Origin: Bacteroidota bacterium
GTDB taxonomy: Bacteria; Bacteroidota; Ignavibacteria; Ignavibacteriales; Melioribacteraceae
NCBI GenBank assembly: GCA_021786655.1
Contig: JAJYMU010000233.1
Coordinates: forward strand, 1 to 6,956
Length of the DNA: 6,956 bases
Reading direction: 5' to 3'
Shown: positions 1-5,629 of the stretch, one piece after another
Layout: every line of letters begins with the position of its first letter
Position numbering within the stretch: position 1 is the stretch's first letter
Notes under the pieces: generated by a model
Seen by the model: only the letters and a program-made list of their open reading frames with translations
The model's database searches: none
Told to the model about the DNA's origin: nothing
Position numbers and translations under genes: made by a program

Positions 1-254
1 AAAACTATGAAGTCGGTAAAGAAGTTGCGCAGCAGTTCGACAATAAATATCTTCTCTATGAAAACAATAAGATATATTTGGATGTTGCAAGTGCGAATCT
101 GGATATGATTTATAATTTCGGAGTTCCAACTGACCAAGTTGAGCAATCGCCGCTTTGTTCGTTTGAAGAAAAAAATCTGCTTCATTCTTTCCGCCGCGAC
201 GGAAAATTTTCCGGCCGTTCACTTGGAATTATTGCTTTAAAGGTGAACGGTTGA
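1..254 (+). CDS. pgeF: PgeF/YfiH-family laccase-domain protein (polyphenol oxidase / purine nucleoside phosphorylase-like), C-terminal part
   Basis: This gene is cut by the left edge. Reading from base 3 gives 83 residues, NYEVGKEVAQQF to IALKVNG, ending at TGA 252-254. The tail has the family's typical C-terminal layout: a YEVGxEVAxxF helix, then LDVASANLDMIYNFGV, then LCSFEE and the closing SFRRDGKFSGRSLGII (family consensus roughly FxSYRRDGxxGR). Members are cytosolic proteins named multicopper polyphenol oxidase or laccase-domain protein. Characterised ones act on purine nucleosides or edit peptidoglycan precursors in the cytoplasm. The His/Cys metal ligands lie in the missing upstream part, so activity cannot be judged here. 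The last four bases overlap the TTG start of the transporter gene, so the two are probably translated together. The family call is firm; the exact substrate is not known. Confidence 0.85.
   Translation, partial: NYEVGKEVAQQFDNKYLLYENNKIYLDVASANLDMIYNFGVPTDQVEQSPLCSFEEKNLLHSFRRDGKFSGRSLGIIALKVNG
239..245 (+). promoter_or_regulatory. Ribosome binding site for the TTG-started transporter
   Basis: AAAGGTG lies 5 nt before the TTG at 251, inside the end of the preceding gene. It is one of only two clear Shine-Dalgarno matches in the window. It supports initiation at this unusual start codon instead of the internal ATG at 320. Confidence 0.6.
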
Positions 255-1168
255 AAAACGAAAGTCTAAAAGTTTTTAGCGGTTACGTCCTAATTTGTTT
301 GATCTGGGGTTCAACATGGATGGCAATTAGGGTTGGTTTGGATTCCCTCACTCCGATTTTTTCTGCCGGGTTGAGATTTTCATCAGCTGCAATTTTTGTT
401 TTTCTTATGATGAAATTTCGAAAAATTACGCTGCAGAAAGATTCGCATTCGCTCAAGCTCTACCTTATTCTTGGAGTCTTTTCATTTATAATTCCTTACG
501 GATTAGTTTACTGGGGCGAACAATTTATTCCTTCCGGATTAACTTCAATTATTTTTGCAGTAATGCCTTTTTTTGTAATTCTATTTTCCAAAATATTTAT
601 ACCGGAATCAGCGGTAGCCAGAGATCAAATTTTGGGATCGGTAATCGGCTTCGGAGGAATTGTAATAATATTTTCAGAGAATCTTATCATGGATGTTTCC
701 GGTTACTTGCTCGGAATGCTTGCAGTCTTGCTCAGCGCTTCGATTCAAGGTTGGATTGCGGTACACCTGAAAAAACACGGCGGGCAATTGAATCCGCTTG
801 CAATGAATTTTGTTCCTCTTGTCATTGCCGGAATCAGCATGACAGTTTTCGGTTTAGTCTTCGAAGACAGGGCGAAATGGATATTCAACGCTGATGCAAT
901 CGGTTCGATTCTCTATCTAGGATTTTTTGGAACAAGCATTGCATTTACAACTTATTACTGGCTGTTGAAAAAGATTAATGTTGTTCTCCTTTCTCTTTCA
1001 ACATTGATAACACCGATCATTGCCGTACTAATCGGCTGGCTGATTCTTGATGAGAAACTCAGTCTCCGAGAATTGTTCGGAAGTGTTTTGGTGCTAATTG
1101 GAATTTTATTTGCTAACTTTACCAAAGTTAAAAATTATTTCACAACAAGAAAAATTTTTGCAGCTTAG
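251..1168 (+). CDS. EamA/DMT-family transporter (10 membrane segments)
   Basis: A 305-residue integral inner-membrane protein of the drug/metabolite transporter superfamily, made of two EamA repeats. Hydrophobic segments fall at about 10-30, 34-54, 69-88, 94-113, 126-142, 150-171, 184-204, 216-237, 244-265 and 274-291, which is the usual ten. The N-terminal signature CLIWGSTWMAIRVGL (16-30) and the second-repeat pattern LSTLITPIIAVLIGWLILDE (249-268) are typical. The start is TTG 251: an AAAGGTG ribosome site precedes it, and starting at the next ATG (Met24, base 320) would remove most of the first membrane helix. The start overlaps the previous stop as TTGA, and the stop TAG abuts the folB ATG. 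Family members export amino acids, metabolites or drugs; the substrate cannot be read from sequence. A pterin or nucleoside link suggested by its neighbours is only a guess. Confidence 0.9.
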   Translation: MKNESLKVFSGYVLICLIWGSTWMAIRVGLDSLTPIFSAGLRFSSAAIFVFLMMKFRKITLQKDSHSLKLYLILGVFSFIIPYGLVYWGEQFIPSGLTSIIFAVMPFFVILFSKIFIPESAVARDQILGSVIGFGGIVIIFSENLIMDVSGYLLGMLAVLLSASIQGWIAVHLKKHGGQLNPLAMNFVPLVIAGISMTVFGLVFEDRAKWIFNADAIGSILYLGFFGTSIAFTTYYWLLKKINVVLLSLSTLITPIIAVLIGWLILDEKLSLRELFGSVLVLIGILFANFTKVKNYFTTRKIFAA

Positions 1169-1537
1169 ATGACCAACGTAATCAGAATCAAGAACGCATC
1201 ATTTTATGCTTATCACGGCGCACTCCAGGAAGAACAAAACATGGGCGGCAGATTTGAAGCCGACGTTGACATCTATACGGATTTTTCTGAAGCAGCGAAA
1301 AAAGATAACCTGAAACTTGCGATCAACTACGAAGAAGTTTACAAGTACATCAATAAATTGATTCACGAAAAGAAATATTATCTCATAGAAACTTTGGCAA
1401 CCGTTATCGCCGATGCGCTGTTGACGAAATATGCCGGTATCCAAAAAATTGCCGTGAGAGTAAGAAAACATCACGCGCCGGTTGGCGGTGTAATCGATTG
1501 GGTGGAAGCGGAAGTAATTAAAGAAAATGGCAAGTAA
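1169..1537 (+). CDS. folB: Dihydroneopterin aldolase
   Basis: A 122-residue cytosolic enzyme that converts 7,8-dihydroneopterin to 6-hydroxymethyl-7,8-dihydropterin plus glycolaldehyde in folate synthesis. The length is normal and the key residues are in place: Glu22 in GALQEEQNMGGRFEAD, Tyr54 in AINYEEVY, Glu74 in the IETLA pterin-binding motif, and Lys100 in VRVRKHHAPVGG. These numbers coincide with the catalytic and pterin-binding residues described for the Staphylococcus aureus enzyme, so it should be active. The ATG directly follows the TAG of the transporter gene with no visible Shine-Dalgarno, suggesting coupling by reinitiation. The 3' end overlaps folK by 11 nt. The paralogous FolX (dihydroneopterin triphosphate epimerase) is a less likely alternative, since folK is adjacent. 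Confidence 0.95.
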   Translation: MTNVIRIKNASFYAYHGALQEEQNMGGRFEADVDIYTDFSEAAKKDNLKLAINYEEVYKYINKLIHEKKYYLIETLATVIADALLTKYAGIQKIAVRVRKHHAPVGGVIDWVEAEVIKENGK

Positions 1538-2027
1538 TATTTTTTTGGGAATCGGGTCCAACAAAGGAGATAAGCACAATTTTATTTTGCAAGCCGTTGA
1601 TTTGATTGACAAGAATGAAAAGTGCAGTGTAACCAAATGTTCTTCAATTTACGAAACAACGCCGTACGGAGAAGTAGAACAAGAAAATTTTTTGAACGCG
1701 GTTGTTGGTATAGAGAGTTCTTATGCACCCGAAGAATTATTCGACTATGTGAAATCTGTCGAAACTTCACTTGGCAGAAAATCAACGCTTAGATGGGGAC
1801 CGCGCGAGATAGATATTGATATTCTTTTTTATAATAGCTTAATTTATAATAGTGATGATTTGGTTATCCCGCATCCCGAAGTCATGAAAAGGGATTTTGT
1901 TATTGTGCCGATGATAGAAATTGCACCGGATTTCGTTCACCCGGTTCGTCAGATTAAGATGAAAGATTTTCATTTACCCAAAATTGAGTCTCACATAATT
2001 GGCAGAACAAATTTCCGGATAAGTTAA
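1527..2027 (+). CDS. folK: 2-amino-4-hydroxy-6-hydroxymethyldihydropteridine diphosphokinase (HPPK)
   Basis: A 166-residue cytosolic kinase that transfers pyrophosphate from ATP to 6-hydroxymethyl-dihydropterin, the step after FolB and before dihydropteroate synthase. Visible signatures are the N-terminal FLGIGSNKGD (6-15), SSIYETTPYG (39-48) followed by QENFLNAVV (52-60), and the hallmark LRWGPREIDIDILFY (88-102). In the hallmark, Asp96 and Asp98 are the Mg2+ ligands (the DxD of the family). IPHPEVMKRDFVIVPMIEIAP (114-134) is the conserved C-terminal segment. Length is typical of a stand-alone HPPK with no fused FolP. The start ATG lies inside the end of folB in another frame with no Shine-Dalgarno, so translation is probably coupled. 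The stop TAA abuts the ATG of the next gene. No folE or folP is present in the window. Confidence 0.95.
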   Translation: MASNIFLGIGSNKGDKHNFILQAVDLIDKNEKCSVTKCSSIYETTPYGEVEQENFLNAVVGIESSYAPEELFDYVKSVETSLGRKSTLRWGPREIDIDILFYNSLIYNSDDLVIPHPEVMKRDFVIVPMIEIAPDFVHPVRQIKMKDFHLPKIESHIIGRTNFRIS

Positions 2028-2672
2028 ATGGCGGAATTGAGATACATAGCAATCGAAGGAGTTATCGGAGCCGGAAAATCTTCTTTGGCTAGCAGAATTT
2101 CCGAAAAACTTTCTTCCAATTTGATTCTCGAACAGTTCGAAGAAAATCCATTCCTCGAAAAATTTTACAACGACAGAAAGCGCTATGCGTTTCAGACGCA
2201 AATGTTTTTCCTTATCAACCGCTACAAACAGCAACAGCAATTAAGTCAACAAGAACTTTTCTCAAAGTATATCGTTTCGGATTACATTTTTGAAAAAGAT
2301 AAAATTTTTGCTTACCTGAATCTTTCCGGCGAAGAACTTAAACTTTACGAGAATATTTTCCCTCTTCTTGAAAGAGAAATTCCCAAACCGGATTTGGTAA
2401 TTTTTCTCCAAGCGGGCATCGATCGTTTGATGGCAAACATAAAATCGCGTGGAAGACAATTCGAAAAAAATTTAACGCGAGCATATTTAACCGAACTTTC
2501 AGAAGCGTACAACAATTTCTTTTTCAAATACAGTACTACTCCATTACTGATCGTTAATACAACTGATATAGATTTTGTGAACAGAGACGAAGACTTTGAG
2601 GAACTTTACACGCAAATTTTTAGAGAGGACAGGGGCTTCATTGAATATTTGAACCCCGAACCAAAAGGATAA
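2028..2672 (+). CDS. Deoxynucleoside kinase (dGK/dAK type)
   Basis: A 214-residue P-loop kinase of the dCK/dGK family, which phosphorylates deoxynucleosides for dNTP salvage. The P-loop GVIGAGKS (11-18) follows strand YIAIE. Then come LEQFEENPFLEKFY (34-47), which includes the substrate-side glutamate region, and FQTQMFFLINRYKQ (55-68). SDYIFEKDKIFA (84-95) occupies the place of the DRS-type motif, and the LID region is RGRQFEK (141-147). From memory, layout and motif wording most resemble the Bacillus deoxyguanosine and deoxyadenosine kinases (SDYxFxKxxIFA, KRGRxFE), so a purine preference is plausible but unproven. It directly follows folK, an arrangement I associate with Bacteroidota and relatives. 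No strong Shine-Dalgarno precedes the ATG; GGAT at 2017-2020 is weak. Thymidylate kinase is unlikely because its DRY/SSxAYQ motifs are absent. Confidence 0.9.
   Translation: MAELRYIAIEGVIGAGKSSLASRISEKLSSNLILEQFEENPFLEKFYNDRKRYAFQTQMFFLINRYKQQQQLSQQELFSKYIVSDYIFEKDKIFAYLNLSGEELKLYENIFPLLEREIPKPDLVIFLQAGIDRLMANIKSRGRQFEKNLTRAYLTELSEAYNNFFFKYSTTPLLIVNTTDIDFVNRDEDFEELYTQIFREDRGFIEYLNPEPKG
2663..2669 (+). promoter_or_regulatory. Strong ribosome binding site for the small membrane protein
   Basis: AAAAGGA ends 5 nt before the ATG at 2675 and sits within the last codons of the kinase gene. It is the best Shine-Dalgarno match in the window, which supports the small downstream frame as a real, independently initiated gene. 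Confidence 0.6.
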
Positions 2673-2674
2673 CG

Positions 2675-2896
2675 ATGAGTTTAATTAGATTAATTTTCTG
2701 GGGAATAATTGTTTACCTGGTTGTGAAATTTTTCAAAGGTGTTTTCAACATCTCATCCGCGTACAACAAAAAAAGTCTGGAGAAGGAAACGCCGGTTAAA
2801 CAATCAAAATATTTGGTTAAGAAAGAAGATGTAATCGAAGCACATTTCGAAGAAATAAAAGCACAAAAGACCGACAATTCAAAAGATAATTCTTAA
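2675..2896 (+). CDS. Small single-pass membrane protein of unknown function
   Basis: A 73-residue protein that I do not recognise. Residues 4-21 (IRLIFWGIIVYLVVKFFK and on) form one strongly hydrophobic segment; no signal-peptidase site is obvious, so it is probably a membrane anchor. The rest is charged and lysine/glutamate-rich: a linker at about 28-45, then YLVKKEDVIEAHFEEIKAQK (46-65) and a polar tail. The YxVKKEDVIEAxFEEI stretch looks conserved in style; it resembles the short C-terminal motif of small Bacteroidota membrane proteins such as DUF4834, but that link is uncertain. It is coupled on both sides, with a 2-nt gap after the kinase stop and a TAATG overlap with the glycosyltransferase. 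A good AAAAGGA site and a codon pattern continuous with its neighbours support a real gene. Confidence 0.75.
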   Translation: MSLIRLIFWGIIVYLVVKFFKGVFNISSAYNKKSLEKETPVKQSKYLVKKEDVIEAHFEEIKAQKTDNSKDNS

Positions 2897-3987
2897 TGTC
2901 ATCAAGAGATTTTTTCAGAAAGTCCGCTTCCAGCATTCTCAAAAAATTTCTGCTTGCCGTCCCGCAAAGTTTAGATTCAATTAGTTCAGCGAAAAATATT
3001 TTGGTAATCCGGCAGCATAATCAATTTGGGGATATGCTCGCAAGCGTTTCCCTGTTCCGCGCAATTAAAGAGTCACTGCCCGGAGTTAGAACCACGTTGC
3101 TTGCCAGTCCGGAAAATTATTATGCGGTAACACAGAACGAGTTTATTGACGAGTTGTTCGTTTTCGAAAAGAGAAAGTTGATTAATCCGGTATACTATGT
3201 GAGATTGAAAAGTTTACTCAAACGTGAGTATGATCTTGCCATTGTACCGGCGACTGTTGCTGTCTCGGCAACAAGTAATATACTTGCCGGCTTATCTAAA
3301 GCTAAAATAAAGATTGGACCGAGATCGCTGAACGGCAAGATTAATGAGAACGCTTTTGTTTTCACTCATGCAATAGATTTGAACTGGAAGAAATGTCCCG
3401 ATGCTCATGTTTCGGATTTTATTTTGGATATAGTCCGACCGTTTGGAATCAAAACGAAAAACTATGGGTCAAGCATATCTTTCAATGATGAAGACAAACA
3501 GTTTGCGAATTCATTTTTGAAAACATTGCACGGCGAGGGTAAACTTGTAGTTGGTTTTCATGTTGGCGCAGGCAAATGCCAAAATAAATGGTCGTTGGAA
3601 AAATTTGTTGAACTGATCGAGCGGATGAAAAGAGAAATTAATTTCGTTTTCTATTTTACGGGAAGTCGCGCAGACCATGACGAGATTAGTTTTATCAGAA
3701 AACATTTCGGTTCGCAACCGGGATATTTTTTAGATAACACCGTGCCCCAGCTTGCGGCGCTGATCTCGCGCTCCGATCTGTTTATCACCAACGATACCGG
3801 CGTGATGCACGTAGCCGGTGCCACCGAAGTACCGCAAATTTCATTGTTCGGTCCAACGAATCCTTTCAATTGGGCGCCGGTAGGTCACACAAAATATTTT
3901 TTGCGTAAATCGGAATTGATCGACGATATTTCGGTTGACGATGTTTATGATCTTGTAAAATATATTTTTGAAAAACATTATAAGTAA
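2896..3987 (+). CDS. Glycosyltransferase family 9 (ADP-heptose:LPS heptosyltransferase-like)
   Basis: A 363-residue GT-B enzyme of family GT9, which builds the inner core of lipopolysaccharide or related surface glycans at the cytoplasmic face of the inner membrane. The N-terminal domain opens with NILVIRQHNQFGDMLASVSL (34-53), where Asp46 in FGDML matches the conserved GDxL catalytic position. The C-terminal donor domain has VVGFHVGAGKCQNKWSLEKF (218-237), FYFTGSRADHDEI (252-264) and SDLFITNDTGVMHVAGATEV (293-312), ending in FGPTNPFNWAPVG (318-330). About 33 residues precede the first strand, with a basic hydrophobic stretch (about 7-21, RKSASSILKKFLLAV) that could help membrane association. 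No other LPS genes are visible, so the sugar and acceptor are unknown and a specific waa name is not justified. Start and stop are both TAATG overlaps. Confidence 0.9.
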   Translation: MSSRDFFRKSASSILKKFLLAVPQSLDSISSAKNILVIRQHNQFGDMLASVSLFRAIKESLPGVRTTLLASPENYYAVTQNEFIDELFVFEKRKLINPVYYVRLKSLLKREYDLAIVPATVAVSATSNILAGLSKAKIKIGPRSLNGKINENAFVFTHAIDLNWKKCPDAHVSDFILDIVRPFGIKTKNYGSSISFNDEDKQFANSFLKTLHGEGKLVVGFHVGAGKCQNKWSLEKFVELIERMKREINFVFYFTGSRADHDEISFIRKHFGSQPGYFLDNTVPQLAALISRSDLFITNDTGVMHVAGATEVPQISLFGPTNPFNWAPVGHTKYFLRKSELIDDISVDDVYDLVKYIFEKHYK

Positions 3988-5549
3988 TGGAACAAAAAAA
4001 TCAGTACATAGCCGCGATTGATGTCGGTACCAATTCATTTCATCTTATTATAGTGAAAGTTAAAGACGACGGCAATTTTGAAATAGTTGACCGCGAGAAA
4101 GAAGTTATTCGTCTCGGGGAAGGAAGCGCGGGCAGCATCAAGTACATCAAGCCCGAAGCCATCACAAGAGCAATTTCTACTTTAAAGCGGTTTAAAGGAA
4201 TTGCGGATTCGCATAACGCACACTTGCGCGCCGTTGCAACAAGTGCCGTAAGAGAGTCGTACAACAAAAACGACTTTATGCAAAACGTGTTCGACAAAAC
4301 TGGCATCGAACTGGAAGTCATCAGCGGATTTGAGGAAGCGCGTTTAATTTATCTCGGCGCTCTTCGTGCTGTCCCGATTTTCAACAAGAAGTCTCTCATC
4401 ATCGATATCGGCGGGGGCAGCACCGAATTTTTGATCGGTCACAAAGGAGTTACAAACTTTTCCGTGAGCGTAAAAATCGGCGCTGTCCGTTTAACAGAAA
4501 AATTTTTCCCGGATTATGAGGTAACCGAATCGCGTGTTAGAGAATGCCGCAAGTGGGTTGAAGGAGAAATTTTTCAAGTTGCTCACTCAATCAAAAAAAC
4601 CGGCTTCAGTATTTGCATCGGTTCGTCGGGAACAATAATGTCTGCCGGATTAATGATTCAAGAAGCGCGGAACAGAAAATTCGTGGCAACTTCTATCTTA
4701 AATAATTACGAATTTTCCAAGAAAGAGCTTCACAAGATTGAAGAAGAAATTCTCAGTAAAAAAAACTTAGAGCGAAGAAAAAAAATTCCGGGACTCGATG
4801 AAAAACGTGCGGATATAATTCCAGCCGGAATAATTATTCTTTCAACAATTTTTGATCTGCTCGAACTGGAAACGATGACGATTTCCGGTTATGCTCTCCG
4901 CGAGGGAATTATCCTCGACACGCTTCAAAAAAATCATGCTGATTTATCACTGCCCAACCTTTCCGATATCAGAAACGAAAGCATCAAGCAGCTTGCTCTA
5001 TCATGCAATTACGACCAGATGCACTGCCGGCATGTTGCGAAACTTTCGCTTCAACTTTTTGATCAGCTGAAAGACTTGCACGGTTTGGATGACTATTACC
5101 GCGAGTATCTTTATGCAGCATCCATCTTGCATGATATTGGTTACCATATTTCACATACGAATCATCATCAGCATAGCTATTATATTATCCGGCATAGCGA
5201 GCTTCTTGGTTTCAACGAAAACGAAATCAGCATTATAGCTCATGTGGCGCGTTACCACAGAAAAAGTTTGCCTAAGGCACGGCACGAAGATTTTAGCGAA
5301 CTACCGGAGCGCACGCAGAATGTTATCAAAAAACTGGCGGCAATTTTAAGAGTAGCTGATAGTTTCGACCGGACTCACAAACGTTTGGTCAAGTCGATTA
5401 ATACAAAAGTTACGAACGGCACGGTTGAACTGAACTTGGAATGTGAAAAGGGAATTGTTCCCGAAATTGAATTGTGGAACCTCGAGCGCCGCAAAGAATT
5501 GTTCGAAGAAATTTATTCGAAAAAAATAAAAGCAATTTGTACCGCATAG
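3987..5549 (+). CDS. PPX/GppA family phosphatase with C-terminal HD domain (exopolyphosphatase / pppGpp phosphohydrolase)
   Basis: A 520-residue cytosolic enzyme expected to remove terminal phosphate from polyphosphate and/or convert pppGpp to ppGpp. The ASKHA-fold catalytic part (about 1-310) shows AAIDVGTNSFHLIIVKV (9-25), AVATSAVRE (82-90), VISGFEEARLIYLGAL (111-126) with the expected catalytic glutamate region at 116-117, IIDIGGGSTEF (138-148), and GSSGTIMSAG (212-221). The C-terminal part (about 325-520) is HD-like. It has His346, His382-Asp383 in LHDIG, His396, His419/His424 and Asp458 in VADSFDRTH, so the classical H...HD...D metal set is complete. Length matches the long PPX type (E. 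coli Ppx is about 513). Sequence alone does not separate Ppx from GppA. The start overlaps the glycosyltransferase stop as TAATG and no Shine-Dalgarno is seen. It is the last gene before the 80-nt gap. Confidence 0.93.
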   Translation: MEQKNQYIAAIDVGTNSFHLIIVKVKDDGNFEIVDREKEVIRLGEGSAGSIKYIKPEAITRAISTLKRFKGIADSHNAHLRAVATSAVRESYNKNDFMQNVFDKTGIELEVISGFEEARLIYLGALRAVPIFNKKSLIIDIGGGSTEFLIGHKGVTNFSVSVKIGAVRLTEKFFPDYEVTESRVRECRKWVEGEIFQVAHSIKKTGFSICIGSSGTIMSAGLMIQEARNRKFVATSILNNYEFSKKELHKIEEEILSKKNLERRKKIPGLDEKRADIIPAGIIILSTIFDLLELETMTISGYALREGIILDTLQKNHADLSLPNLSDIRNESIKQLALSCNYDQMHCRHVAKLSLQLFDQLKDLHGLDDYYREYLYAASILHDIGYHISHTNHHQHSYYIIRHSELLGFNENEISIIAHVARYHRKSLPKARHEDFSELPERTQNVIKKLAAILRVADSFDRTHKRLVKSINTKVTNGTVELNLECEKGIVPEIELWNLERRKELFEEIYSKKIKAICTA

Positions 5550-5575
5550 CCGAAGAACAAATTCGTTGCAATCGT

Positions 5576-5608
5576 TTTGCATAATTAATAACCTCTTACT
5601 TATATTTG
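5576..5608 (+). promoter_or_regulatory. Promoter for asnS (Bacteroidota-like, TTTG-N21-TATATTTG)
   Basis: In the only real intergenic gap, TTTG (5576-5579) and TATATTTG (5601-5608) are separated by 21 nt. This fits the Bacteroidota -33/-7 consensus TTTG-N19-21-TAnnTTTG. The same bases also read as a sigma-70-like TTGCAT (5577-5582), 18-nt spacer, TATATT (5601-5606). Transcription would begin near 5614-5616, leaving a leader of about 15 nt before the ATG at 5630. Recognised by motif and spacing only. Confidence 0.6.
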
Positions 5609-5629
5609 TCCGTCAATTTTCTGAAAATT

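Noticed and set aside
1199..1636. 145-codon minus-strand open frame opposite folB and folK
   Set aside because: It is fully antisense to two well-supported genes with intact catalytic residues. The cysteine/phenylalanine-rich translation resembles no family.
5534..5563. Inverted repeat AATTTGT / ACAAATT (7 bp, 16-nt loop) across the ppx stop, as a terminator
   Set aside because: The stem is A/T-rich and short, the loop is long, and no T-run follows it; it does not look like an intrinsic terminator.
5567..5581. Small hairpin TGCAA-TCGTT-TTGCA overlapping the promoter upstream element, as terminator or operator
   Set aside because: It is only a 5-bp stem followed by taattaata without a T tract. 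Such a repeat is expected by chance in A/T-rich DNA, and no regulator is known to bind it.
5606..5629. TTG at 5606 as the asnS start (442-residue form)
   Set aside because: The codon lies in the promoter -7 element, has no ribosome site, and adds eight residues ahead of the point where AsnRS normally begins.
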